DNA of 8,760 bases from CADCTB01 sp035494015 (lineage in GTDB: Bacteria; Actinomycetota; Acidimicrobiia; Acidimicrobiales; AC-14): contig DATJHJ010000032.1 of the NCBI GenBank assembly GCA_035494015.1, positions 1 through 8,760 of the forward strand, given 5' to 3'. The notes beneath the pieces were generated by a model. The model was not told the DNA's origin. It ran no database searches and saw only the letters and a list, made by a program, of their open reading frames with translations. The translations under genes and the position numbers were made by a program. This document shows, piece by piece, positions 1 through 5,985 of this stretch (position 1 is the stretch's first letter; each line of letters starts with the position of its first letter).

Positions 1-254
1 TAGCGCTCGGCCAGGCAGCCCGTGACCACGAGGCGGGCGTCGTCGCCCTTGCGCGCCGCGAGGTCGAGCACGACGTCGATCGACTCCTGGCGGGCGTCCT
101 CGATGAAGGCGCAGGTGTTGACGACGACGAGGTCGGCTTCCTCGGGCCGGCCGGCGGCCTGCATCCCGTCGGCCACCAGCACCCCGACCAATTTGTCCGA
201 GTCGACCTGGTTTTTCGGGCAGCCGAGGGTCTCCAACCAGTAACGCTCGGCCAC
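1..254 (-). CDS. rimO: Ribosomal protein S12 methylthiotransferase RimO, 5' part only
   Basis: A radical-SAM enzyme that adds a methylthio group to a conserved aspartate of ribosomal protein S12, in the cytoplasm. Only the first 84 codons are in the window; the gene runs off the left edge. What is visible is the N-terminal UPF0004/MTTase domain: ETLGCPKNQVDSD near residues 8-20, VVVNTCAF near 43-50 and VVTGCLAER near 76-84. The three cysteines C12, C48 and C80 are those that hold the auxiliary 4Fe-4S cluster in this family. The TLGCPKNxVDS form favours RimO over its paralogue MiaB. The radical-SAM CxxxCxxC motif and TRAM domain would lie outside the window. The start is the GTG at 254; a TTG at 263 is in frame but has no better support. 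There is no clear Shine-Dalgarno sequence. The DUF5679 gene lies 45 bases upstream on the same strand, so co-transcription is likely. Confidence 0.93.
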   Translation of the reverse strand, partial: MAERYWLETLGCPKNQVDSDKLVGVLVADGMQAAGRPEEADLVVVNTCAFIEDARQESIDVVLDLAARKGDDARLVVTGCLAER

Positions 255-261
255 GCCTACC

Positions 262-267
262 AATCTA
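262..267 (-). promoter_or_regulatory. Possible -10 box for a leaderless rimO transcript
   Basis: TAGATT on the minus strand fits the actinobacterial TANNNT -10 pattern and ends 7 bases before the rimO GTG. This is the spacing expected when transcription starts at the first base of the start codon, and it would explain the lack of a Shine-Dalgarno sequence. No recognisable -35 hexamer precedes it. This is a motif match only. Confidence 0.3.
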
Positions 268-299
268 GGCGGCCGGCGCCGCGGAGAGCGTTGTCCGGG

Positions 300-452
300 T
301 TACTTCTGCTTGCCGAGCATGCGGTTCATCTTGGTGCCACACGTCGGGCAGGCCCCTTGGGCCGCCCGCCGGCCGTTGGCCAGCTCCACCTCGGTGCCCT
401 CGAACTCCCGCTTCTCGCGGCACTTGACGCAGTAACCCTCGTAGTTGGCCAT
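300..452 (-). CDS. Small zinc-ribbon protein, DUF5679 type (50 aa)
   Basis: A 50-residue protein with two CxxC knuckles: C8-V-K-C11 and C35-P-T-C38, followed by GTKMNRMLGK. The pattern YCVKCREKRE ... NGRRAAQGACPTCGTKM is that of the DUF5679 zinc-ribbon family, which is widespread as tiny stand-alone proteins in Actinobacteria and has no established function; zinc binding is inferred from the four cysteines. The start is the ATG at 452, preceded by GGGAAAG (461-467) with an 8-base spacer. The stop is TAA. An overlapping minus-strand frame (265-525) is open for longer but has no family signature. The gene precedes rimO by 45 bases on the same strand and faces away from the membrane-protein gene at 562. 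A role in RNA or ribosome biology would be only guilt by association. Confidence 0.85.
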   Translation of the reverse strand: MANYEGYCVKCREKREFEGTEVELANGRRAAQGACPTCGTKMNRMLGKQK

Positions 453-548
453 GCCGACAGTCTTTCCCAGATCCCGGCCGCCAACGCAAACTGGATGTCA
501 CTTTTCGCGCCGGTCCCCGGTCCAAACAGGTGGAAGGTTCAGAGAAAA

Positions 549-554
549 AGGAGG
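549..554 (+). promoter_or_regulatory. Strong Shine-Dalgarno site for the small membrane protein
   Basis: AGGAGG, within AAAAAGGAGG, lies 7 bases before the ATG at 562. It is the best ribosome-binding site in the window and settles the start: the same frame is open back to 445, but nothing before 562 is likely to be translated. The rest of the 453-561 divergent gap holds the DUF5679 Shine-Dalgarno sequence and a tandem CCGGTCC pair (510-523). I see no convincing -35/-10 pair on either strand. Confidence 0.8.
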
Positions 555-561
555 CCCTTCC

Positions 562-885
562 ATGTACGAGTTCGCTGTGGTCACATTGTTCGGTCTCGTG
601 GCCCTCAAGGTCACGGACCTTTTGGTCGACCTGGTACCCAGTATGGACCGGATCCGCACCCTGCTCACTTTCACCCTCGCCGTGGTCGCCGCCGTCGCCC
701 TGGACTACTCCCTGTTCGACGGGTTCGGCATCACCATCCGCGAGGCGTGGATGGGCACCGTCGGGACCGGCCTGGTCATCGGGTCCCTGGCCAGCGTCTG
801 GGCCGCCGTGCTGGCCTGGCTGGGCACCACCTCCATCGCCGGCCGCGCACCGGTCGCGAGCGAGCGTCCCCGCATCGCCGCCTAA
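562..885 (+). CDS. Small three-helix membrane protein of unknown function (107 aa)
   Basis: I do not recognise a family. The 107-residue product has three hydrophobic stretches likely to span the membrane, at about residues 4-22, 33-53 and 65-88. They are separated by a short charged loop (VDLVPSMDRIR) and an LDYSLFDGFG segment, and the C-terminal tail (SIAGRAPVASERPRIAA) is basic. There is no cleavable signal peptide, no cysteine and no obvious catalytic motif. The AGGAGG site 7 bases upstream and a strong terminator 20 bases downstream make it a well-expressed single-gene unit. It is transcribed against its neighbours, divergent from the DUF5679 gene and convergent with ftsK, inside an otherwise conserved dapA-rnj-ftsK-rimO segment. 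Its base composition looks slightly less GC-rich than its neighbours. The small hydrophobic architecture resembles holin-like or accessory membrane proteins, but nothing supports a specific role. Confidence 0.82.
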   Translation: MYEFAVVTLFGLVALKVTDLLVDLVPSMDRIRTLLTFTLAVVAAVALDYSLFDGFGITIREAWMGTVGTGLVIGSLASVWAAVLAWLGTTSIAGRAPVASERPRIAA

Positions 886-905
886 CCTCGTCCCCGCTGA
901 CCGAC

Positions 906-948
906 CGCCGGTGGCGCCTCAATGGGGAGGCGCCTACCGGCGTTTTTT
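906..948 (+). terminator. Intrinsic terminator of the small membrane gene, possibly bidirectional
   Basis: The arms CGCCGGTGGCGCCTC (906-920) and 927-942 pair over 15 base pairs with one bulged T at 935. The loop is AATGGG, and a run of six T follows at 943-948. It lies 20 bases after the TAA of the membrane gene. The hairpin begins 11 bases beyond the ftsK stop on the other strand. No T-run follows it in that direction, but the strong stem could still end ftsK transcripts. Confidence 0.93.
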
Positions 949-953
949 GCCCT

Positions 954-3266
954 CTATGACCGGGACTTCAATTCGTCCAGCTCCTCGGGCGACATAAGGA
1001 CGGCCCGAGCCTTGGAACCCTCGGACGGGCCGACGACCCCGCGGCGCTCCAGGAGGTCCATGATCCGGCCGGCCCGGGCGAATCCGAGGCGCAGCTTGCG
1101 CTGGAGCATGGACGTCGAGCCCAGCTGGGAGCGCACGACCAGCTCCATGGCCTGCTCGAGCATGTCGTCGTCGTCCTCGTGGGCCCCCGACCCCCCGCCG
1201 TCGCTCCCCCCGGCGGCGGCGTCGTCGCCCTCCACGCCCTGGACGTACTGGGGCTGGGGGGCCTGGCGGCGCCAGTGGGCCACCACCTTGCGGACCTCGT
1301 CCTCGCCCACCCACGCCCCCTGGACCCGCAGGGGCACGCTGGAGCTGGCGATGGCCAGGAGCATGTCGCCCTGGCCGACCAGGCGCTCGGCACCCACCTG
1401 GTCGAGGATGACCCGGCTGTCGGTGGCCGAGCTGACGGCGAAGGCCAGCCGGGAGGGCACGTTGGCCTTGATGACCCCGGTGATGACGTCGACCGACGGA
1501 CGCTGGGTGGCGATGACCAGGTGGATGCCGACCGCCCGGGCCATCTGGGCCAGCCGGCAGATCGACTCCTCCACGTCGCGGGCGGCCACCATCATCAGGT
1601 CGTTCAGCTCGTCGACCACGATGAGGATGTACGGGAGGCGGTGATATGTCACGTCCGAGCCGGGGTCGGGGACCAGCTCGCGGCGGTCGTAGGCCGCGTT
1701 GTAACCGGTGATGTCCCGCACCCCGACCTCGGCCAGCAGGTCGTAGCGCCGCTCCATCTCGTGGACCGCCCAGGCCAGGGCGTTGGCCGCCCGCTTGGGG
1801 TTGACCACCACCTGGGTCAGCAGGTGGGGCAGGCCGTTGTACTGGCCCAGCTCCACCCGCTTGGGGTCGACCAGGATCAGCCGCACCTGGTCCGGCGTCG
1901 ACCGCATCAGGACCGAGGTGAGCAGGGAGTTGATGCAGCTCGACTTGCCCGCCCCGGTGGCCCCGGCGATCAGGATGTGGGGGGCCTCGGCCAGGTTGAC
2001 GAGCACCGGGCGCCCGGCGATGTCCCGCCCCATGGCCACTTCCAGCGGGTGGGCGGCCTTGTGAGCCTCGGGCGAGGCCAGGATGTCGCCCACCATGACC
2101 AGCTGGCGCTGCTTGTTGGGCACCTCGACGCCGATGGCCGACCGCCCCGGGATCGGGGCCAGGATGCGCACGTCGGCCGACGCCATGGCGTAGGCGATGT
2201 CCTTGTGCAGGTTGGTCACCCGGGCGACCTTGACCCCGGGGCCCAGGGCCAGCTCGTAGCGGGTGACGGTCGGGCCCACGGTCATGCCCACCAGGGCGGT
2301 GTCGACCCCGTGAGCGGCCAGCGCCCGCTCCAGCGTGCGGCCCTCGGCCTCGACCAGGGCCTGGTCGACCTCGTGGACCTTGCCTCGCTTCAGCAGGTTG
2401 AGCTGGGGCAGCTTCCACGCGCTGGGCTCGCCGGCCGGCCCGACGTCGATGGCCAGCTGCTCCGGTTGCTCGGGCGGGTCACCGACCGGCGTGGGCGGCA
2501 GCTGGACCTTCACGGGCTCGGGGTCGGGAGCCGGGGGGAGCGGTACGACCGGGTTGCGCAGGACCGGCTCGGGGGGCTCGAACGTGGGCTCGGGGACGGC
2601 CGGCAGCGGCGGCGGGCGGAGGTCGACCAAAGACCGGCCGAGGGCGGCCAGGCGCGAACCACCCCGGCGGGCGGCCCCTCCGGCCTGGCTGGCCGCGGTG
2701 CGGACGCTGGTCCGGGCCAGCACGAGCAGGGCGACCGCGAACACGGTCAGCAGGACGGCCGCCGCCCCCGGCCCGGCCAGGACGGACCGCAGCGGCACGG
2801 CGGCGGCGGCACCGACCAACCCCCCCGCCGACCGCAGCTCGTCGGCGGGCGCCCCCCAACCCGGGCCGCCGGCCACGAGGTGGACCATCGCGCACCCGGC
2901 CACCGTCGCCAGCGACAGGCCCACGGCCAGGCGGATCGGCTCGTCGGGCGTCTCCCGCCACAGCAGGAGACCCCCGGCGGCGGCCAGGACGAACGGCAGG
3001 GCCCACCGGCCGTAGCCCAGGACCAGGCCGGCCGCGTCGCCCAGGGCCCGGCCCGCCGGGCCGGCCAGGTCGCCGTACACGGACAGGGCGGTGACCAGGG
3101 CCAGCAGCACCAGCACCAGCCCGGCCAGGTCGTACCCGTGCCCCCCCAGCCGGGGGCCCTTCTCCTTCTTGGGCACCGGCGCCGGCTTGGGCGGCTTGGG
3201 CGCGGCCTTCTTCGCTACCGCCTTCTTGACGGGCGCGGCCCGCTTGGTCGCCGGTTTGGTGGCCAC
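954..3266 (-). CDS. ftsK: DNA translocase FtsK/SpoIIIE
   Basis: A membrane-anchored, septum-located ATPase that pumps chromosomal DNA during division. The 770 residues read in order: a basic Lys/Ala/Pro tail (2-37); four hydrophobic segments (about 46-64, 88-104, 112-132 and 166-185); a proline-rich linker (about 215-265); the alpha/beta motor with Walker A GATGAGKS (435-442), LILVDPKRVEL (463-473), Walker B ILIVVDEL (547-554) and the IATQRPSVDVITG segment (585-597); a Gly/Asp-rich linker (about 680-701); and the C-terminal gamma winged helix (about 702-765, GSTSMLQRKLRLGFARA) that reads DNA orientation motifs in this family. The length matches SpoIIIE-like proteins. The GTG start at 3266 has GAGG 5 bases upstream and gives the expected tail and first membrane helix. 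The frame stays open much further upstream, but that is a shadow of rnj. rnj lies 110 bases upstream. An extended -10-like TGTTACTTT (3277-3285) might give a local promoter. Confidence 0.97.
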   Translation of the reverse strand: MATKPATKRAAPVKKAVAKKAAPKPPKPAPVPKKEKGPRLGGHGYDLAGLVLVLLALVTALSVYGDLAGPAGRALGDAAGLVLGYGRWALPFVLAAAGGLLLWRETPDEPIRLAVGLSLATVAGCAMVHLVAGGPGWGAPADELRSAGGLVGAAAAVPLRSVLAGPGAAAVLLTVFAVALLVLARTSVRTAASQAGGAARRGGSRLAALGRSLVDLRPPPLPAVPEPTFEPPEPVLRNPVVPLPPAPDPEPVKVQLPPTPVGDPPEQPEQLAIDVGPAGEPSAWKLPQLNLLKRGKVHEVDQALVEAEGRTLERALAAHGVDTALVGMTVGPTVTRYELALGPGVKVARVTNLHKDIAYAMASADVRILAPIPGRSAIGVEVPNKQRQLVMVGDILASPEAHKAAHPLEVAMGRDIAGRPVLVNLAEAPHILIAGATGAGKSSCINSLLTSVLMRSTPDQVRLILVDPKRVELGQYNGLPHLLTQVVVNPKRAANALAWAVHEMERRYDLLAEVGVRDITGYNAAYDRRELVPDPGSDVTYHRLPYILIVVDELNDLMMVAARDVEESICRLAQMARAVGIHLVIATQRPSVDVITGVIKANVPSRLAFAVSSATDSRVILDQVGAERLVGQGDMLLAIASSSVPLRVQGAWVGEDEVRKVVAHWRRQAPQPQYVQGVEGDDAAAGGSDGGGSGAHEDDDDMLEQAMELVVRSQLGSTSMLQRKLRLGFARAGRIMDLLERRGVVGPSEGSKARAVLMSPEELDELKSRS

Positions 3267-3313
3267 AATGGCCTCAAAAGTAACACCAGCAACAGCAGCG
3301 ACAGGGCCTCCCC

Positions 3314-3363
3314 CGTTCTGGCTGCAGTTACCCGCCAGTCGGCGGGTGACTGCAGCCAAAACG
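3314..3363. repeat. Long imperfect palindrome between rnj and ftsK, probable hairpin terminator
   Basis: The arms 3314-3336 and 3341-3363 (23 bases each) are complementary at 21 positions around the loop AGTC; the core arm reads TGGCTGCAGTTACCCGCC. The two unpaired positions become one G-U wobble and one C-A mismatch in RNA from either strand. No T-run follows on either strand, so it is not a classical intrinsic terminator. It starts 14 bases past the rnj stop and ends 48 bases before the ftsK start. U-less hairpin terminators are described in Actinobacteria. A dispersed REP-like element or an RNA processing site for the ftsK leader are alternatives. Confidence 0.8.
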
Positions 3364-3376
3364 AGAGAGGGGCGGC

Positions 3377-5053
3377 TCAGGCCTCCATGACCACGGGGAC
3401 GATCATGGGGCGGCGCTTGGTCTTCTCGTTGACGAAGCGACCGAGGGCCTGGCGGACCTGGCGCTTGAGGGAGTCGGGGTCGGTGGCCCCGGTGTCGGCC
3501 GAGTGCTCGAGGGCGGCGACCACCCGCTGGCGGGCCTCGTCCAGCAGCTCCTCGGCCTCGGGGGCGTGGACCCACCCCCGGGTGATGATCTCCGGGCCCG
3601 TCAACACCTCGCCCGAGGAGGCGTCGACGGTCACCACGACCACGATCACCCCCTCCTCGGCCAGCACCTTGCGGTCGCGCAGGACGCCGTGGCCCACGTC
3701 GCCCACGATCCCGTCGACGTAGAGGTACCCCGAGGGCACCGAGTCGACGAAGTCCAGCCCCTTGTCGGTCAGCTCGACCACGTCGCCGTCCTCGGCCAGC
3801 AGGACGTTGGCCGCGGGCACGCCCATCTCCATGGCCAGGCGGGCGTGGTGGGTGAGGTGGCGGAACTCCCCGTGGACGGGGATGAAGTGCTCGGGCCGGG
3901 CGATGGACTGCAGGGTCTTGAGCTCGCCCTGCATGGCGTGGCCGGTGACGTGGACGTCGGCCATGCCGGAGTGGATGACCTCGGCGCCCCGCCGGTACAG
4001 GCCGTCGATCACCTTGTTCACGCTGTACTCGTTGCCGGGGATGGCGTGGGCGCTGAGGATGACCACGTCGTCCTCGGTCAGCTTGAGCCACTTGTTCTCG
4101 TCGGCGGCCATGAGGGACAGGGCGGACATGGGCTCGCCCTGCGACCCGGTCGAGATCACGCACACCTTGCCCGGGGGGAACTGGTCGATCTTCTCGATGT
4201 CGACCAGGGACTCGTCGGGGATGTGCAGCAGGCCCATCTGGCGGGCCAGGGCCACGTTCTTCATCATCGACCGGCCGAGCGTGGCGATGGTGCGCCCGTG
4301 GGCCACGGCGGCATCGGCGATCTGCTGGATGCGGTGGATGTGGCTGGCGAAGCAGGCGGTGATGATGCGCTTGCCCGGGTAGGTGGCGAACAGCCCCAGC
4401 AGGACGGCCCCGACCGACCGCTCGCTGACGGTGTGGCCCGGTTCCTCGGCGTTGGTGGAGTCGGCCAGGAGCAGGCGGATGCCGGACTCCTTGGCGATGG
4501 CGCCGATGCGGGCCAGGTCGGTGACCCGCCCGTCCACCGGGGTCAGGTCGAGCTTGAAGTCGCCCGAGTGCAGGATCACCCCCTGGGGGGTGTGGAAGGC
4601 GGTGGCGAAGCCGTGGGGGACGGAGTGGGTGACGGGGATGAACTCGCAGTCGAACGGGCCGATCTGACGACGCTCCCCGTCGGCCACGGGGATGAGCTGC
4701 GTGCGCCCGAGCAGGCCGGCCTCGTCGATCCGGTTCTTGGCCAGGCCGAGGGTGAGGGCGGAGCCGAAGATCGGGAACGACAGGTCGCGGAGCAGGAAGG
4801 CCAGGGCCCCGATGTGGTCCTCGTGGCCGTGGGTGAGGATGCAGCCCTCGACCCGCTCGGCGTTCTGGCGCAGCCAGGTGAAGTCGGGCAGGACCAGGTC
4901 GACGCCCGGCATCTCGGCGTCGGGGAACATGAGCCCGCAGTCGAGGATCATGATGCGCCCGCCGACCTCGACGCACGCGCAGTTGCGGCCGATCTCGCCC
5001 AGCCCGCCCAGGAATGTGATGCGTACCGGACTGCTGTTCGGGGTTCTAGGCAT
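3377..5053 (-). CDS. rnj: Ribonuclease J (metallo-beta-lactamase/beta-CASP nuclease)
   Basis: A cytoplasmic 5'-3' exonuclease and endonuclease for mRNA decay and rRNA maturation. The 558 residues match the family length. Motifs seen: LGGLGEIGRN (15-24); the metal-binding signature THGHEDHIGA (74-83, with H75, H77, D79, H80); H143 in VTHSVPHG; D165 in HSGDFKLD; the beta-CASP segment with ADSTNAE (197-203), CFASHIHR (234-241) and STGSQGEP (301-308); GHAMQGELK (371-379); and H394 in IPVHGEFRH. The C-terminal domain follows (about 445-558). The start is the ATG at 5053, which overlaps the end of dapA by 8 bases and suggests translational coupling; a modest GAGAGG lies about 16 bases upstream. dapA-rnj-ftsK adjacency is conserved in Actinobacteria. 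A single RNase J, rather than the J1/J2 pair, is usual there. Confidence 0.98.
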   Translation of the reverse strand: MPRTPNSSPVRITFLGGLGEIGRNCACVEVGGRIMILDCGLMFPDAEMPGVDLVLPDFTWLRQNAERVEGCILTHGHEDHIGALAFLLRDLSFPIFGSALTLGLAKNRIDEAGLLGRTQLIPVADGERRQIGPFDCEFIPVTHSVPHGFATAFHTPQGVILHSGDFKLDLTPVDGRVTDLARIGAIAKESGIRLLLADSTNAEEPGHTVSERSVGAVLLGLFATYPGKRIITACFASHIHRIQQIADAAVAHGRTIATLGRSMMKNVALARQMGLLHIPDESLVDIEKIDQFPPGKVCVISTGSQGEPMSALSLMAADENKWLKLTEDDVVILSAHAIPGNEYSVNKVIDGLYRRGAEVIHSGMADVHVTGHAMQGELKTLQSIARPEHFIPVHGEFRHLTHHARLAMEMGVPAANVLLAEDGDVVELTDKGLDFVDSVPSGYLYVDGIVGDVGHGVLRDRKVLAEEGVIVVVVTVDASSGEVLTGPEIITRGWVHAPEAEELLDEARQRVVAALEHSADTGATDPDSLKRQVRQALGRFVNEKTKRRPMIVPVVMEA

Positions 5054-5927
5054 GTAGGCCGGCGTAGACCTCTCGCGCCCGGTCCTCGAGCCCCTCGGGG
5101 GTGGGGCCCATGGGCAGCCGGCACTCGCCCACGGCCAGCCCGAGGGTGCGCATCATGGCCTTGGTGGGCACCGGGTTGGGGGCGGCGTCGCCCGTCTCGA
5201 ACAGGTAGGACTCCAGCAGGCGGGCGTTGACCTCCCGGGCGTGGGCCACGTCGCCCTTGCCGAAGGCGGCGATCATCTCCGCCATCTCCCGCCCGATCCA
5301 GTGGGCGGCGACGCTGACCACCCCGACGGCCCCGACGGCCAGCAGGGGCAGGGTCTGGTCGTCGTTGCCGCTGTAGACCTCGAACCGCTCGGGGACGGCG
5401 GCGATCAGCCGGGCCGAGGCGGCCACGTCGTTGGCCGCGTCCTTGACCCCGGCCATGTTCGGCACGTCGTGGGCCAGGCGGACCATGACGTCGTGGGCGA
5501 TCTTGCGGCCGCTGCGGACGGGGATGTCGTACAGCAGGACCGGCAGGTCGGTGGCGGCGGCGATGGCCCGGAAATGGGCCTCGATCCCCGCCTGCGACGG
5601 CCGGTTGTAATAGGGGGTCACGGCCAGCACGCCCGCCGCCCCGCACCCTGCCGCCTGCGCCGTGAGGTGGACGGAGTGGGCGGTGTCGTTGCTGCCCGTG
5701 TTCACGATCACCGGGATGGTGACCGCCTCGGCGACCGCTCGCCACAGGTCGAGCTTCTCGCCATCGGTGAGGGTCGAGCCCTCGCCGGTCGTGCCCGCCA
5801 CCACCAGGCCCTCGCTGCCGTGCTCGGCCAGCCACCGGGCCAGCTGGGCGGCCGCGTCCAGGTCGAGGGCGCCCTCGCCGTCGAACGGCGTGACCATTGC
5901 GGTGATGACCGCCCCGAACCTCGCCAC
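5046..5927 (-). CDS. dapA: 4-hydroxy-tetrahydrodipicolinate synthase
   Basis: Condenses pyruvate with aspartate semialdehyde, the first committed step to diaminopimelate and lysine, in the cytoplasm. The 293-residue TIM barrel carries GTTGEG (45-50), TPYYN (104-108, Y106), LLYDIPVRSG (131-140, with Y133 and substrate-binding R138) and the Schiff-base lysine K162 in AGVKDAA (159-165). YSGNDDQTLPLLAVGAVGVVSV follows near 185-206. I chose the GTG at 5927 because AGGG (5936-5939) lies 8 bases upstream and it yields the family-like N-terminus MARFGAVITAMVTPFD. In-frame GTGs at 5936 and 5948 are alternatives (the latter gives 300 aa) but lack a good ribosome site. The stop codon lies inside rnj, an 8-base overlap. 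The MarP-like gene ends 42 bases upstream on the same strand, and the junction carries a 25-base-period duplication. Confidence 0.96.
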   Translation of the reverse strand: MARFGAVITAMVTPFDGEGALDLDAAAQLARWLAEHGSEGLVVAGTTGEGSTLTDGEKLDLWRAVAEAVTIPVIVNTGSNDTAHSVHLTAQAAGCGAAGVLAVTPYYNRPSQAGIEAHFRAIAAATDLPVLLYDIPVRSGRKIAHDVMVRLAHDVPNMAGVKDAANDVAASARLIAAVPERFEVYSGNDDQTLPLLAVGAVGVVSVAAHWIGREMAEMIAAFGKGDVAHAREVNARLLESYLFETGDAAPNPVPTKAMMRTLGLAVGECRLPMGPTPEGLEDRAREVYAGLHA

Positions 5928-5942
5928 GACTGCCACCCTACC

Positions 5943-5985
5943 GTTCACCCACGCAGGCAGCCACGGCGTTCAGCCACGCAGGCAG
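5943..5985. repeat. Two-copy direct repeat, 25-base period, at the protease/dapA junction
   Basis: GTTCACCCACGCAGGCAG (5943-5960) and GTTCAGCCACGCAGGCAG (5968-5985) differ at one base. Seven bases separate them, giving a period of 25. The right copy encodes the last residues (CLRG) and TGA stop of the protease. The left copy is intergenic or covers the most upstream possible dapA GTG. It looks like a recent local duplication. Confidence 0.85.

Noticed and set aside
255..299. GC-rich self-complementary stretch between the DUF5679 gene and rimO
   Set aside because: No stable stem with a sensible loop and no T-run. I do not call a terminator.
3283..3295. A 13-mer (ACACCAGCAACAG) shared with 7207-7219, in the leaders of ftsK and eno
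   Set aside because: It has opposite orientation relative to the two genes. A shared 13-mer in about 8.8 kb of skewed composition is not unlikely by chance.
1179..3722. An 847-codon plus-strand open frame antisense to ftsK
   Set aside because: It has low-complexity Gly/Asp/His/Gln-rich content with no family motif, and it is complementary to a clear ftsK. Long antisense frames are expected at this G+C content.
954..4976. A 1340-codon minus-strand frame that would make an extended FtsK fusion
   Set aside because: The part upstream of 3266 is the out-of-frame shadow of rnj. The real FtsK N-terminus, with a ribosome site, begins at 3266.
3503..5230. A 575-codon plus-strand frame opposite rnj and dapA
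   Set aside because: It is a compositional shadow with repetitive Val/Gly/Asp/His content, opposite two unmistakable genes.
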